This document shows, piece by piece, positions 25,985 through 36,685 of a stretch of 64,000 nucleotides of DNA; positions within the stretch are counted from its first letter, which is position 1; each line of letters starts with the position of its first letter. The position numbers and the translations under genes were made by a program. Under the pieces are notes generated by a model. That model did no database searches. It had not been told where the DNA came from and saw only the letters and a list, made by a program, of their open reading frames with translations. Source of the DNA: Streptococcus oralis (GTDB taxonomy: Bacteria > Bacillota > Bacilli > Lactobacillales > Streptococcaceae); assembly GCF_019334565.1 (NCBI RefSeq), contig NZ_CP079724.1:1571001-1635000 (forward strand), written 5' to 3'.

Positions 25985-26578
25985 TTACAAATCTTCTTTT
26001 CTTAGTGGTTTGACATCCTTAAGCAGTGGATGATGTTTATCTGCTTCCGAAACTTCTGCTTCTGCTAGGTTTTCCCACTGGATGCCCAAGGCTGGATCTG
26101 CATAGTTGACAAAGGCATATTTAGGCTTGAGTTCAAGTGCCCAGTAGTCATTGACCAGATAGCTATAAGAAACTGTATCCGAGAGGACTTGGAAACCATT
26201 GGCCACGCCACGAGGGACAAAGATTCCCTTACTTGCATCAATCTCGGTCTGATAAACATTTCCAAAAGTCTCACCTTCACGTAGGTCAACCCAAGAACCC
26301 AGAACCTTGCCACCATCTGCTACTGAGATGTACTTGTCCCAAGGTTCAGCATGGAGTCCTCGAAGAACATTTTTACGAGAAAAGCTGACGTTATTTTGCA
26401 GTTTTCCTTCAGCAAAGAAGCTTTCAGGAAAACCAAGCGGTAGCATCTTTTCTTTCTGAAAATTTTCCTTAAACCAGCCACGATTGTCTCCATGAACTGG
26501 AATGTCAAACTCTAACATACCTGGAATGGCATCAATCTTGTGCACTGCAAGTGTTTTGCCGAAAAAATTATCTGTCAT
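25985..26578 (-). CDS. rmlC: dTDP-4-dehydrorhamnose 3,5-epimerase RmlC (cupin)
   Basis: 197 residues. Cupin-fold epimerase with the family segments LEFDIPVHGDNRGWFKE, NNVSFSRKNVLRGLHAEPWDKY (catalytic His in LRGLHAEP) and GIFVPRGVANGFQVLSDTVSYSYLVNDYW. It epimerises the 4-keto sugar in the third step of dTDP-rhamnose synthesis. The start codon immediately follows the rmlA stop (TAGATG), so translation is coupled. Confidence 0.97.
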   Translation of the reverse strand: MTDNFFGKTLAVHKIDAIPGMLEFDIPVHGDNRGWFKENFQKEKMLPLGFPESFFAEGKLQNNVSFSRKNVLRGLHAEPWDKYISVADGGKVLGSWVDLREGETFGNVYQTEIDASKGIFVPRGVANGFQVLSDTVSYSYLVNDYWALELKPKYAFVNYADPALGIQWENLAEAEVSEADKHHPLLKDVKPLRKEDL

Positions 26579-27448
26579 CTAGATTTCTCCAATTAAACGA
26601 AGCAAGTATTGCCCGTATTCATTCTTCTTGAGAGGTTGCGCCAACTTCAGCACATCTTCGCGGCTGATATAACCCATTCGGTAGGCAATTTCTTCCAGGT
26701 TGGCAACCTGAACATTTTGCATCCTTTGAACCGTTTCGATATATTGGGAGGCCTCTAACAGGCTCTCATGCGTCCCTGTATCCAGCCAGGCAAAACCACG
26801 CCCCATAACTTCAACTGACAAATCCCCACGCTTCAAATAAGCATTGTTAACATCTGTGATTTCCAACTCGCCACGAGCACTTGGTTTGATCTGTTTAGCA
26901 ATCTCCACAACGTCATTGTCATAGAAATAAAGACCTGTCACTGCATAGTTAGAGCGAGCATTCTCCGGTTTTTCTTCTATGGAAATAGCATTCATGTCTG
27001 TATCAAACTCGACCACACCAAAACGCTCTGGATCCTTCACTTGGTAGCCAAACACAGTCGCACCCTTCTCTTTCTTGGCTGCCTTTTGAAGCATTTTGCT
27101 CAAACCAGGCCCATGATAGATATTATCGCCCAAGATCAAAGCAACACTATCGTCGCCGATAAATTCTTCACCGATAAGAAAAGCCTGAGCAAGTCCATCG
27201 GGACTAGGCTGTTCCGCATAGGAAAGCTTGATCCCAAATTCGGAGCCATCCAAGAGCAGATCCTTAAAACGGGGTAAATCCTGTGGTGTTGAGATAATCA
27301 AAATGTCCTTAATCCCAGCCAACATCAAGGTTGACAAAGGATAGTAAATCATGGGTTTATCATAAACTGGCATCAGCTGTTTTGACGCAGCTCGAGTAAG
27401 TGGGTACAGGCGCGTTCCCGAACCACCCGCAAGAATAATACCTTTCAT
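26579..27448 (-). CDS. rmlA: Glucose-1-phosphate thymidylyltransferase RmlA
   Basis: 289 residues, typical length. The nucleotidyltransferase signature [16 protein letters not shown] is at the N-terminus, with [17 protein letters not shown] and [10 protein letters not shown] following. It makes dTDP-glucose from dTTP and glucose-1-phosphate and is inhibited by dTDP-rhamnose in the family. It heads the rmlA-C-B block, about 70 bases after the upstream transferase gene, with an AGGAAG ribosome-binding site. Confidence 0.97.
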   Translation of the reverse strand: MKGIILAGGSGTRLYPLTRAASKQLMPVYDKPMIYYPLSTLMLAGIKDILIISTPQDLPRFKDLLLDGSEFGIKLSYAEQPSPDGLAQAFLIGEEFIGDDSVALILGDNIYHGPGLSKMLQKAAKKEKGATVFGYQVKDPERFGVVEFDTDMNAISIEEKPENARSNYAVTGLYFYDNDVVEIAKQIKPSARGELEITDVNNAYLKRGDLSVEVMGRGFAWLDTGTHESLLEASQYIETVQRMQNVQVANLEEIAYRMGYISREDVLKLAQPLKKNEYGQYLLRLIGEI

Positions 27449-27519
27449 AATAGGCTTCCTTTCTGGCTAATTACCTATCCTATATTATATTTCATTTTGT
27501 CCCAAATTCCCTAAGGAAT

Positions 27520-28572
27520 TTACTTCAATTTGGATAAGGCAGCTTTTAAATAGGCTCCGTCTCGAAGAGCAGCTCCAACTTTCCTAGCTTGTTCTGAAAG
27601 TTCCTTGTAGTCTTGAAGTGTCAAATCATCTAGTACTTTTTGGAGGTCGTGTAGAGAATCAACTGCTAGACCACACTGTTTATCCAGAACAAAATGTGCG
27701 AGAGCCGACTCTTTCCAGACTATTAGGGGAAAACCTGAAGCTAAGTAGAGAGAGGCCTTGTGCGAGTTGTTAAAGCGTAGATAGTTTCCGTAAGAACCTT
27801 GGCAGGTCTCTGAGCTGTCTCCGTCCCATACCAAACCAAAACTACCTTCAAGAGCAGCGGGGAGGTCATCTGGCATAAAGGAACCAAAGTAGCTAGTGTT
27901 TTTCAATGCACGACTTTCATCGTAGCCCACCCCATACAAGTTATAGGCGGGCTGGTCTGGCAAGTTATAAAGATAACCTGACTTTGCAGGATTCAAATTT
28001 CCAGCTACGATAATAGGTTGGTCTTTTTGAGGAAGAGTTTGTACCTCAAAGTTAGGAATCAGATAGTCAAAAATCTCCAAACTAACCATTTTATCTGCTG
28101 GCACTCCTTGACCTACCAGAACTTTCTTCATGATATCGTTATGAACGATAATGCCATCCACTGACATCAAAGCTTTCTTTTCCTGGAAGTAATTGCGCAC
28201 TTTATGACGGAATTTCACTTCCGAACCTGCTGCATGACGCAAGGTTTCAATATCATGGATCAACAGATAGAATTTTGCTCCTCTTTTTTGCGCCTGCTTG
28301 ATGAGTTGTGAGATGAAAAATGTATGGTGGATAATAGGGAACTGAATCACCAATTCATCTCCAGCTCCCAACTGATCAAACACAGACTTGGTCGCACGAT
28401 ATTTGTGTTGTTGAGCTTTAAAGAAATTCATCTTATACCAATTCTCAACCTTGAGCTCCAAGCCCTCATAACCCTCTGAGATTAGAATAGCTTCCACGTC
28501 ATTTCGTGCCTTACTCCCTGCATTCTTTTCGTGTGCATTATGCAGAAATGAATCTTTCAGATAATATTTCAC
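27520..28572 (-). CDS. Galactofuranosyltransferase, Gtf3/WefE-like
   Basis: 350 residues. It belongs to the family annotated as beta-1,6-galactofuranosyltransferase and related to the Gtf3 glucosyltransferases: N-terminal NAGSKARNDVEAIL, LGAGDELVIQFPI, LIHDIETLRH, the sugar-nucleotide segment GDSSETCQGSYGNYLRFNNSHK and a C-terminal SLYLASGFPLIVW. It is a GT-B soluble enzyme that probably acts at the inner membrane. Its position just after glf, which makes UDP-Galf, supports transfer of Galf. The linkage is inferred from oral receptor-polysaccharide loci, where a homologue adds Galf beta-1,6. Confidence 0.75.
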   Translation of the reverse strand: MKYYLKDSFLHNAHEKNAGSKARNDVEAILISEGYEGLELKVENWYKMNFFKAQQHKYRATKSVFDQLGAGDELVIQFPIIHHTFFISQLIKQAQKRGAKFYLLIHDIETLRHAAGSEVKFRHKVRNYFQEKKALMSVDGIIVHNDIMKKVLVGQGVPADKMVSLEIFDYLIPNFEVQTLPQKDQPIIVAGNLNPAKSGYLYNLPDQPAYNLYGVGYDESRALKNTSYFGSFMPDDLPAALEGSFGLVWDGDSSETCQGSYGNYLRFNNSHKASLYLASGFPLIVWKESALAHFVLDKQCGLAVDSLHDLQKVLDDLTLQDYKELSEQARKVGAALRDGAYLKAALSKLK

Positions 28573-28599
28573 CTTTTCTCCCCTTTATCCGTGATGTTC

Positions 28600-29703
28600 T
28601 TAGATACTCCCTAGTTCTTCTTCTACCACATCCAATGCACGTTCAACAGTCACGTGCATATCATAGTATTTATAATCTGCCAAGCGCCCACAGAAAATAA
28701 CTCGCCCATTTTTCTCAGCTTCTGCTAGATACTGCTCATAAATTGCATTGTTTTTGGCATCATTGATTGGATAGTAAGGTTCATCTCCTCTTTTCCAATC
28801 TGCTGGATATTCACGAGTAATAACGGTCTTGGCTTGAGTCCCAAACTCAAAATGTTTGTGTTCGATGATTCGCGTATAGGGAATATCACGTTCAGTATAG
28901 TTGACTACAGCATTTCCTTGATAATTTTCTTGATCCAAAATCTCATGCTCAAAACGGAGACTACGATACTCTAGTTCACCAAACTTGTAGTCAAAGAACT
29001 GATCAATCATCCCTGTGAAGACAATCTTAGTTGCTGAAGCCTCCAAGTTCTCACGATCAGCAAAGAAATCTGTATTGAGCTCTACTTCGATTCCTTCCAA
29101 CAACTTTTCGATGATGACATTGTAACCACCAATTGGAATCCCTTGGTAACGGTCGTTGAAATAATTATTGTCATAAGTCAATCGAACTGGTAAACGCTTG
29201 ATGATAAAGGGTGGTAGTTCAGTAGCAGAACGCCCCCATTGCTTTTCGGTGTAGCCCTTGATTAGCTTTTCATAGACATCCGTACCAATCAACTTAATGG
29301 CTTGTTCCTCTAAGTTTTTAGGCTCAACATCTTGCATGTGTGTCGTCTGCTCAGCAATCTTGTCCTTGACTTCTTGGGGTGTCTTTGTCCCCCACAAAGC
29401 ATAGAAAGTATTCATGTTAAAAGGCAGATTGTAAAGATGTCCTTGATAGTTGGCAATAGGAGAATTGATGTAATTGTTAAACTCTGCAAACTGATTGACA
29501 TAATCCCAGACCTCTTTATTGGATGTATGGAAGATGTGAGCTCCATACTTGTGGACATTGATTCCTTCAACAGATTGGCAATAGATATTCCCACCAATGT
29601 GTTCTCGTTTATCAATCACCTTCACCTTCTTGCCACGTTTGTTAGCTTCGTAGGCAAAGATTGCACCTGACAAGCCAGCACCGACAATCAAATAATCGTA
29701 CAT
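28600..29703 (-). CDS. glf: UDP-galactopyranose mutase Glf
   Basis: 367 residues. FAD-binding Rossmann motif VGAGLSGAIFAYEANKRGKKV (residues 7-27), then INVHKYGAHIFHTSN, the KQWGRSATELPPFIIKRLPVR region and NYTERDIPYTRIIEHKHFE. The flavoenzyme interconverts UDP-Galp and UDP-Galf and supplies the furanose donor for the polysaccharide. It is located between wzx and the putative Galf transferase, and its presence means the repeat unit contains galactofuranose. Confidence 0.97.
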   Translation of the reverse strand: MYDYLIVGAGLSGAIFAYEANKRGKKVKVIDKREHIGGNIYCQSVEGINVHKYGAHIFHTSNKEVWDYVNQFAEFNNYINSPIANYQGHLYNLPFNMNTFYALWGTKTPQEVKDKIAEQTTHMQDVEPKNLEEQAIKLIGTDVYEKLIKGYTEKQWGRSATELPPFIIKRLPVRLTYDNNYFNDRYQGIPIGGYNVIIEKLLEGIEVELNTDFFADRENLEASATKIVFTGMIDQFFDYKFGELEYRSLRFEHEILDQENYQGNAVVNYTERDIPYTRIIEHKHFEFGTQAKTVITREYPADWKRGDEPYYPINDAKNNAIYEQYLAEAEKNGRVIFCGRLADYKYYDMHVTVERALDVVEEELGSI

Positions 29704-29712
29704 AAAATCTCC

Positions 29713-31125
29713 TTATTTCTTTAAAACACTTTTTAGTTCTTGAAAATCCAAGACACGTAAGAGCAAAATCAAGCCACCATAGACTAGGAAACCAAGTACA
29801 GCATAGATTAAGACATTCACAACAGACGAGAAGTGCATGAAAGCTTGTGCAGAATACAGGGCGCCGTACATCAGTAGTGCTGCTAGAAGTATTTTTAGCA
29901 TGGATGGTAGAATCTTGACCTCTTTTAGATACGAACGTGTAAAGTAGAGTTGAATCAGCCAGACCAAACCTTCAGTCGCAACAGATACAATTGAAGCTCC
30001 AATATAGCCCAGAGGCGGGATTAAGAGGAGATTCAAGCCCACACTAAAAACAGCTGGAATAGTTGTTGATAGCATAAATTCACGATTCTTATTGTGAGGA
30101 ATCAAGATTTGAATTCCCATGATATTGGTCCAGCCAATAAAGAACATTCTAAAGGCCATGATGGCAATCGCATAGCGAGCATCTTGGAAGTCTTGCCCCA
30201 GGAAAAAATTAACAAAATCTTTGTTAACAATCAAAATCCCCGCAATCATCGGGAAGATAACCAAGTTATACACTAAGAAAGACATTTCATGTAACTTGTT
30301 AACCGCCTTTTGATTGCCTGATGAGAGGAGATTGGAGACCCGAGGCAACATGACACTACCTAGCGAAGTTACCAAGGTCAACAAAATATTCAATAATTTC
30401 AAGGCTTGATCATAGATCCCGACATCCTTGGTCGAAGACAAGGCACCTAACATAGTGCGATCTAGCGTGATGTAGAGCGAAATGGCAATCTGTGGCAGAA
30501 ACAAGAGAATGACTGGTTTGATATGCTCTTTGGCATAGGCTATATCCAGATGCGGCTTGCGAATGTGCTCCCGAGCAGGAAGCCACATACTCAACTGACC
30601 TAGTAGATCATAGGCAACCAAGAGGATGATATACAAGTACAAGTCAGATGGTTTCTTAACAAATAGGAATATCGATACAACACCTAGAAGTTTGACCATT
30701 GTGTTACGAGCAGTGATTTTTTTGAAATCTTCTAACCCTTGAAAGAGCCAAGAGATATCAAAACCACGAGACAGCAAACTAAAGCCAAGAATATAAGCAA
30801 TTGGATTGTTCATTGACGGTACAAGCAAACAAACAATTATATAAAGTATAACCGCTAAACAGGTTGAAAGGACTTGTAAACTGTAAATACCCCAGAAGGT
30901 CTTTTCAACTTCCTTACGATGGCCGGAAATTTCCTTAGTCCCATAATTGGCCACCCCAAGTTTCGCTAAGAGTATAAAGTAAGTTACTATTGAGTTGTAG
31001 TACCCATAGGAACCTAAGTCATTGGATGAGAAAACCCGAGTAATATAGGGTGTAGTAATGACTGGTAAAACGATTACTAACAGCTGATAAGAAAGATTAT
31101 ATAAATAATTTTTTAATACTTTCAC
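29713..31125 (-). CDS. wzx: Polysaccharide repeat-unit flippase Wzx
   Basis: 470 residues, MATE/MOP-type flippase with about 12-14 hydrophobic helices. The N-terminus has LYNLSYQLLVIVLPVITTPYITR and SSNDLGSYGYYNSIVTYF, standard for streptococcal Wzx. It moves the lipid-linked repeat unit across the membrane. The start overlaps the wzy end by four bases. Substrate specificity cannot be read from the sequence. Confidence 0.93.
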   Translation of the reverse strand: MKVLKNYLYNLSYQLLVIVLPVITTPYITRVFSSNDLGSYGYYNSIVTYFILLAKLGVANYGTKEISGHRKEVEKTFWGIYSLQVLSTCLAVILYIIVCLLVPSMNNPIAYILGFSLLSRGFDISWLFQGLEDFKKITARNTMVKLLGVVSIFLFVKKPSDLYLYIILLVAYDLLGQLSMWLPAREHIRKPHLDIAYAKEHIKPVILLFLPQIAISLYITLDRTMLGALSSTKDVGIYDQALKLLNILLTLVTSLGSVMLPRVSNLLSSGNQKAVNKLHEMSFLVYNLVIFPMIAGILIVNKDFVNFFLGQDFQDARYAIAIMAFRMFFIGWTNIMGIQILIPHNKNREFMLSTTIPAVFSVGLNLLLIPPLGYIGASIVSVATEGLVWLIQLYFTRSYLKEVKILPSMLKILLAALLMYGALYSAQAFMHFSSVVNVLIYAVLGFLVYGGLILLLRVLDFQELKSVLKK

Positions 31126-32282
31126 AAGGAGTTCCTCGTTGTAGATTTCTTCGATTCAAATTCAATAACTGGCAAGGTTGCAAATAGAGTAAACATAAAA
31201 ATATTATAAGACGGGCGAACCCAGAAGGCCTCAAACATACAGTTGACTGCTATTAAGGATAAGGCCGTCAATAGCAAATAATTCTTTTTGCGATAAAGTG
31301 ACCAAGACCTAACTATGTATAACACGACCAATAAGAGAACTGGAATCATCCCATAGGTAAAGAGCATCTGAACGTAGGAAGAGTCTACATAGTCGTAGCT
31401 CAAAACGGATTCTGTACGCCCCCCATAACCGACAAATGATATGCCCCGAATCCCAAACCACTGCACTGCATATTTTTTTAGTGCCTCATGTCCTAGGTGT
31501 AATCTCATACTAAAAAAATTGTTTAGAGCCACATACATTGGATGAGACCAGGTAAATTTAGAAGAGAGATAAATCATTATTGAAGACGCTATACCAGCCG
31601 ATAAAGGAAGTAAAGCAAAAAGCCGTCGCTGTTTATCATTTCGGAAATAAAAGTACAGAAAAATGAGCGCCATTACAGTAATAGAAGCGGCATTAAGCCT
31701 CGCATCGCAATATCGAATAATGAAATAAGCCAGACCAAATCCTAAGGCAGTCCGTAAAACAATGAATTTCTTTCTAAAGATATACGATATAGCTGTATAT
31801 AGATAAAAACAGTGAGAAGCAAAATCAGTTGGATAAATAAAGCCAAATGAATTTCGAACAACGACTCCCGCAGATCGTGATTGGACAAATTGCAAGTTTG
31901 GAATAGCACCAATCACGGCCAAGAACACTATCAATACAATAAAAAACAAGGCTACAACAGAGTATATTTTAAGTACACTTTCCATCTCAGCCTTGTAAAG
32001 AAAGACAAGCAGAAACATATACATCAATGCATTAAGGTTCCCAGTCTTATAGTAAACCATGCCCCCAGCAAAAAGAAGAATTGGTGCAAAGATGAGATAG
32101 CTTATAGAGTAGTGATGAATATAAGCAAATCGCATAGCAAGTAACAGGACCGCAAAAAAAGGAACTACATTAGGAATATTAGGTAAAACAGGAGCTAACA
32201 TAGACGTATTGATCATATCTATGGAGACAACCACTATTAAAACTGCTGCAATTAGCAATTTATCACGTTCTAACTTTAACAT
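31122..32282 (-). CDS. wzy: Polysaccharide polymerase Wzy
   Basis: 386 residues, about ten to eleven predicted membrane helices with a large loop in the C-terminal half (FGIRGISFVGYGGRTESVLSYDYVDSSYVQML), the pattern of Wzy/O-antigen-ligase-type polymerases. It joins repeat units on the outer face of the membrane. It is more AT-rich than its neighbours, as is usual for serotype-specific wzy genes. It overlaps wzx by four bases. Confidence 0.88.
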   Translation of the reverse strand: MLKLERDKLLIAAVLIVVVSIDMINTSMLAPVLPNIPNVVPFFAVLLLAMRFAYIHHYSISYLIFAPILLFAGGMVYYKTGNLNALMYMFLLVFLYKAEMESVLKIYSVVALFFIVLIVFLAVIGAIPNLQFVQSRSAGVVVRNSFGFIYPTDFASHCFYLYTAISYIFRKKFIVLRTALGFGLAYFIIRYCDARLNAASITVMALIFLYFYFRNDKQRRLFALLPLSAGIASSIMIYLSSKFTWSHPMYVALNNFFSMRLHLGHEALKKYAVQWFGIRGISFVGYGGRTESVLSYDYVDSSYVQMLFTYGMIPVLLLVVLYIVRSWSLYRKKNYLLLTALSLIAVNCMFEAFWVRPSYNIFMFTLFATLPVIEFESKKSTTRNSL

Positions 32283-32320
32283 TTTCTTTTTCCTTTTCTT
32301 CTTTCATCCCTAACTCTTAC

Positions 32321-33286
32321 TTAGGATTTTTTTAACTTTTTAAATTGATAATAGAGCCGCGGATACTTAGTAATTAAAACATAGAGGATCCTACGTTTCT
32401 TGCTAACTCTAGCATTCTTCAAGACAAGAGGCAAATAAGGCCTGGTTTTCTCCTGAAGTCTCTTGAATTCTACCGAATCCCCATCCTTAATCATCGTAAA
32501 GATAAGAAGACTTCCTGTAAAGAAGCGTGAAATGATGGCTTCTTGGAGTTCTGAACTCTCAGGATAGGTTGCATTCACAACCTCTTTTAAATGATCAATT
32601 GCTTCGTAAAACTCGTATTGTTTTGGCGTGAAAGCCGAGGCAGTAATGCTACCAGGTCTATGGTAATAATGGTAAATCGGAAGATGGTACAAGGCCACGG
32701 ATTGGGCTTGGTTGAGATGCTCACTGATAACATAGAGGTCTTCGTAGATGCGCCCCTTGGGGAAGGGAGCTTTCTCAAGAAGTTCTTTCCGATAGAGTTT
32801 CCCACAAGCAGAGACCGTTACAAGGTCTCCATAAAGCATCTCAGTCAGAGCCTTTGCCTTGTCATAGACCTTAACTTGGTCTAAATCAAGCTGATCCAAG
32901 TGAAAATTTTGAAAACGATGATAGTGAGCTGTTGGCTCTACTTTGCCACTCACCATATCTGCTTGGGTACGACTTTGTAGCTCTGCTAGCAGTTCCAAGG
33001 CGCAGGGTTCCAGATAGTCGTCTGGATCTAGGAAAGTAATCCAGTCACCCTTGGCTTTCAAGACCCCATAGTTCCGAGCATCAGACAAGCCACCGTTGAC
33101 CTTATGGTAGCTAGTCACCCAATCATATTGCTGGGCATACTGGTCACACAAGTGTCCTGAGCCATCACTCGAGCCGTCATCAATCAAGAGGACTTCCATA
33201 TCCTTGTAAGTCTGATGTTCCAAACTCTCCATGGCATAATGAAGGTAGTCCTCCACATTATAAACAGGCACAATTACCGAAATCAT
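32321..33286 (-). CDS. GT2-family glycosyltransferase
   Basis: 321 residues. GT-A fold: ISVIVPVYNVEDYLHYAMESL, LLIDDGSSDGSG, NGGLSDARNYG and the DXD-type FLDPDDYLEP. It is an inverting transferase. In receptor-polysaccharide loci of S. gordonii and S. oralis the gene in this place (wefD-type) adds a beta-1,3-linked GalNAc or Gal to the hexose introduced by the Stealth enzyme; the same role is inferred here from order only. The acceptor and donor are not determined. Confidence 0.85.
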   Translation of the reverse strand: MISVIVPVYNVEDYLHYAMESLEHQTYKDMEVLLIDDGSSDGSGHLCDQYAQQYDWVTSYHKVNGGLSDARNYGVLKAKGDWITFLDPDDYLEPCALELLAELQSRTQADMVSGKVEPTAHYHRFQNFHLDQLDLDQVKVYDKAKALTEMLYGDLVTVSACGKLYRKELLEKAPFPKGRIYEDLYVISEHLNQAQSVALYHLPIYHYYHRPGSITASAFTPKQYEFYEAIDHLKEVVNATYPESSELQEAIISRFFTGSLLIFTMIKDGDSVEFKRLQEKTRPYLPLVLKNARVSKKRRILYVLITKYPRLYYQFKKLKKS

Positions 33287-33320
33287 ATTTTCTTTTCTTT
33301 CTCTTACTTAGTTTTACAGT

Positions 33321-34319
33321 TTAAATCTCAAATGAACTTCTATCTGGAAGCAGTTGATCCATAGCCTTGATAAAGTCTGTCATCACCTGCTCCTCGTCTT
33401 GAATGTTAAATCCATCATTGATACACATAATTTGGTATTTGCCAGAATTTAGTATCTTCCAAAAATCTGGTCCGGCATTATCCAAAGAAAAGAGTCCTCC
33501 CAACTTAGGATTTCCGATAGCGTATTTACCACTGGCAATCTGCCAATACTTAAAGAGCCAAACATTGGTATCAGAAGGATTTCTAAAGCGACTAGCCGAG
33601 GTTCTTTCCAAGACAGCTTTTTCCTTTTCCCATACCAAGTTCATCGTTGATCTTAGTAGAGGATAGGGCAGATGACTCTCCCAGAAACCACAGATAAACT
33701 GACTATTTCTGTATAGTAGCGACTTAACGATACTTTTTAATCCCTGCTTTGGATCAAAGAATTGGCCATTCTTCAAAATTTCATTTCGACTGAAATAGCT
33801 AGTGACAATCTCCATGTCATTTACCTGAAAATTCCCCGTTCCATATCGCTCAGGAATAATCGGTGAAAGAGCCGTATTATATTTGGGTAAACCATCCTCT
33901 GAGAAAAAATCTGTCGGCTCGACTGGAGCTGTCAAATACATATCGTCATTAAAAAAAACAAAATGCTCAGAGAGACCAGGGATTCGATGGATGTTACTTT
34001 CGATAGGATTGGCAGAAAAAACTGGCAGGTAGTCATTACAGATAATCTCTGTATGATCTACCAACACCAATTTTTCACTATTTATATCTAACCAGCTTGG
34101 CTTTTGCTGGTCGGTCACGAGGTAGACCTTATTAACCCATGGTGCAAACTTTTCAACCCCTCTAAACCAGTATTTAAAAGTTCCCCAATCACGGTAGGCT
34201 TTCACAGAATTCATGCTGTTTTTAGAAGTATCCACAGCTCCAGAATATTTAGCTTTCTTGGCTTGCCAAATTGGATCTCCACCATCAACCCAAGTAACAA
34301 CAAAATCTATTTTATTCAT
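33321..34319 (-). CDS. Stealth-family capsular hexose-1-phosphate transferase (WefC-like)
   Basis: 332 residues. It shows the Stealth conserved regions in order: CR1 [15 protein letters not shown] at the N-terminus, CR2 [23 protein letters not shown]3 [21 protein letters not shown], and a shorter CR4 region. Stealth proteins transfer sugar-1-phosphate and create phosphodiester bonds within polysaccharides. WefC of oral streptococci is such an enzyme, adding Gal- or GalNAc-1-phosphate. This predicts a phosphodiester in the repeat unit. It is coupled closely to the preceding GT4 gene (TAG-TT-ATG). Confidence 0.85.
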   Translation of the reverse strand: MNKIDFVVTWVDGGDPIWQAKKAKYSGAVDTSKNSMNSVKAYRDWGTFKYWFRGVEKFAPWVNKVYLVTDQQKPSWLDINSEKLVLVDHTEIICNDYLPVFSANPIESNIHRIPGLSEHFVFFNDDMYLTAPVEPTDFFSEDGLPKYNTALSPIIPERYGTGNFQVNDMEIVTSYFSRNEILKNGQFFDPKQGLKSIVKSLLYRNSQFICGFWESHLPYPLLRSTMNLVWEKEKAVLERTSASRFRNPSDTNVWLFKYWQIASGKYAIGNPKLGGLFSLDNAGPDFWKILNSGKYQIMCINDGFNIQDEEQVMTDFIKAMDQLLPDRSSFEI

Positions 34320-34321
34320 AA

Positions 34322-35479
34322 CTAATCTTTTCTATCTGTTTTATACAACTCCGAGAAGTTCTTGATGTAACTCTCCAAAGAAAACAGCTCTTTTTGTCTC
34401 TGATATCCTACTCGCCCAAATTTTTCTCTTTTTTCAGAACTATCTAGTAAGAGAGAAATGGCATTAGAAAGTTCTTGAGGACGATTTGGTTTGACTAAGC
34501 AACCACTTTTGTCATCTACTACCATTTCAGCTATTCCCCCATTGTTATAACCAACAACTGGTTTTGAACAAGCCATGGCTTCTAGGACTACTGTAGGTAG
34601 GGAATCAGGTTTTATACTTGGTAAGACAAAGATATCAAACATATTATAAAGTTCAGAAGTCTTATCGTAGTAATCAATACGATGAATTTGTGACACAACA
34701 GATGAAGAAGCTATTCTCTTATCTAGTTCTTCTAAGCGCCATTCTTCACCAGGAAAAACACCTCCAGCCAGGAAAGCCACCGCTTGCTCATTCTTTTCCA
34801 AAAGTGGCTCGACTGCTTCTATGAAATCATTTTGTCCTTTAATAGCATTGACCCGACCAATCATGCCAATCACAAGTGCATCTTGCGCAATGTCAAATTT
34901 TTCACGAATAGAAGACGCATCCATTGGATAATAGACAGCATTATCGACACCGTTATAAATCACTTCCACTTGGCTATCTTTGATAAAGGGAGACTGCTTG
35001 ATATGATTAGCGACCGCTTGGGACACCGTCACAATCTTGTCTGCATATCGTCCCATGAGCATATTGATAAAGTCAGAAATAGCTTTGGGTTTGACGATAA
35101 TCTCATGAACATGCCAAATCAAAGGCAGCTTGAGCTTGCGTTTCAAATAGATGCCCTCCAAAACAGCCGCTGTATTATTGTGAACCATATCTATACTGTG
35201 TTCTCGAGCATAGAGGGCGATTTGCTTAGCATAGAAATTATAAGAGCGAATATAGTCGGCAATGCCTTTAGGATTAAAGTATTTTCTACGTAAAATCGGA
35301 TAATCCAACACGCTGACCTTAGCTCCAACTTGGCGCAAAGCCTCGACTAAAACACCGTCATTTGGCAAGATGACGTGAGCTTCAAATTCTTTGGAATCCA
35401 ATCCTTTTATCAATTCCAATAAAACCTTATCTGCTCCATACATTTCTGCACCAGCATGCAAGTATAAAATCCGTTTCAT
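34322..35479 (-). CDS. GT4-family glycosyltransferase
   Basis: 385 residues, GT-B fold. N-terminal [21 protein letters not shown], central [11 protein letters not shown] and [15 protein letters not shown], and the donor-binding [27 protein letters not shown] with the E-x7-E-like arrangement of retaining GT4 enzymes. It probably adds the third sugar (alpha-linked Gal or GalNAc on Rha in known receptor polysaccharides). The gene lies directly after wchF with three bases between. Donor sugar is inferred from order only. Confidence 0.85.
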   Translation of the reverse strand: MKRILYLHAGAEMYGADKVLLELIKGLDSKEFEAHVILPNDGVLVEALRQVGAKVSVLDYPILRRKYFNPKGIADYIRSYNFYAKQIALYAREHSIDMVHNNTAAVLEGIYLKRKLKLPLIWHVHEIIVKPKAISDFINMLMGRYADKIVTVSQAVANHIKQSPFIKDSQVEVIYNGVDNAVYYPMDASSIREKFDIAQDALVIGMIGRVNAIKGQNDFIEAVEPLLEKNEQAVAFLAGGVFPGEEWRLEELDKRIASSSVVSQIHRIDYYDKTSELYNMFDIFVLPSIKPDSLPTVVLEAMACSKPVVGYNNGGIAEMVVDDKSGCLVKPNRPQELSNAISLLLDSSEKREKFGRVGYQRQKELFSLESYIKNFSELYKTDRKD

Positions 35480-35482
35480 TCC

Positions 35483-36655
35483 CTATCCTTTAAACACTTC
35501 TTCATAATCTGACACAATCTTTTCCCATGTGAAAGCTGAGATAATTCTTTGGCTTGACTTGAAATCCAAGTCAGCTATCACTACCTGATCAAATCCCTCT
35601 ACTTCCTCAATGACGCGTGCCAACTCATCTTTTTTCCAATAAATGGCCCCGTCTTCACCAACCTCACGGTTAAAACCAACATCTAGCAACAAATTTAGTT
35701 TTGTGGATGCTAAAGCTTCCAGTAGAGAAGGGTTGGTTCCTCCAACCTCATGCCCATGGAAATAGGCAAAGGCATTTTCACGGATGTACTTGAGCAACTC
35801 TTGGTCATAGACAGTACCGACAAATTTGACCCTAGGATCTTTGTCAAAACCAGTATCCCGTAACAACTGGTCGTAAAATTTATTATGCTCCACATTTGTG
35901 ATGAGAACAAAGTCCTTTTTGGACTTGGACTTGATAAATTCACGAATCATGGCTTCGTAGTTATTTTCAGGAACAAATCGTCCCACTACTAGATAATAGC
36001 CATTTTCGCTAACTTCTTTTTCCTTATACCAATCTCGAACTTTGGCATCTTCTGCTTTCAGGATTGAAGGAGCTGTATCTGTCCCATAGGCAATATAGGT
36101 GGTTTTTGGTTGGTACTGCTTATAATCCTCTTGGATATATTTTTCAATGTTTTTACTGTCACAGACCAGTAAATCTGCATGTTTGACCATGAGCTGCTCT
36201 GAAAATTTCCAGTACTTACGAACTGGAAGGCTCCATTTTGCTCGCAACCATTCATGACCATCAGGATTCACCAGCAAAGAGCCACCAATCGCACGAATTT
36301 TTTTCTTAAGTCCAGAAATAAAAGGACCGATGCGACAAGCTAGAATGTAAAAAATGGGAGCCTCGTCCTTGTTCTCCTTAGCCAATTCAATAGCCTTGTT
36401 GACCGCTGCAATATCGTAAGCGATGGCGCGGGCCGGGCCGATATTGGGTACATCGATGTTGAAGCAAATGGCTCCATTGTGCTCAAACTGGTCTTCCGTA
36501 ATGCCAGACTTAGCAGAATTTTCACGCATACAAGCAACATAGTATTGTATGTTGCTGTCTTTTTGATATTCGGTTAATTTTTCAACAAAGGTTTCAAATC
36601 CTCCATACTTAGCAGGAATCCCCTTTGAACCAATAATATAAACTGACTGTTTCAT
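35483..36655 (-). CDS. wchF: WchF-like beta-1,4-rhamnosyltransferase (DUF1972 + GT4)
   Basis: 390 residues. It begins MKQSVYIIGSKGIPAKYGGFETFVEKL, the signature of the Cps2T/WchF family, which adds L-rhamnose from dTDP-Rha to lipid-linked glucose. Further motifs are LLVNPDGHEWLRAKW, VVGRFVPENNYEAMIREF and EVGGTNPSLLEALA. Its requirement for dTDP-rhamnose matches the rmlA-C-B genes and rmlD at the end of the locus. It follows wchA with a 30-base gap. Confidence 0.9.
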   Translation of the reverse strand: MKQSVYIIGSKGIPAKYGGFETFVEKLTEYQKDSNIQYYVACMRENSAKSGITEDQFEHNGAICFNIDVPNIGPARAIAYDIAAVNKAIELAKENKDEAPIFYILACRIGPFISGLKKKIRAIGGSLLVNPDGHEWLRAKWSLPVRKYWKFSEQLMVKHADLLVCDSKNIEKYIQEDYKQYQPKTTYIAYGTDTAPSILKAEDAKVRDWYKEKEVSENGYYLVVGRFVPENNYEAMIREFIKSKSKKDFVLITNVEHNKFYDQLLRDTGFDKDPRVKFVGTVYDQELLKYIRENAFAYFHGHEVGGTNPSLLEALASTKLNLLLDVGFNREVGEDGAIYWKKDELARVIEEVEGFDQVVIADLDFKSSQRIISAFTWEKIVSDYEEVFKG

Positions 36656-36685
36656 TTCTCTCCTAACAGGACTGAAGGGCAGAAA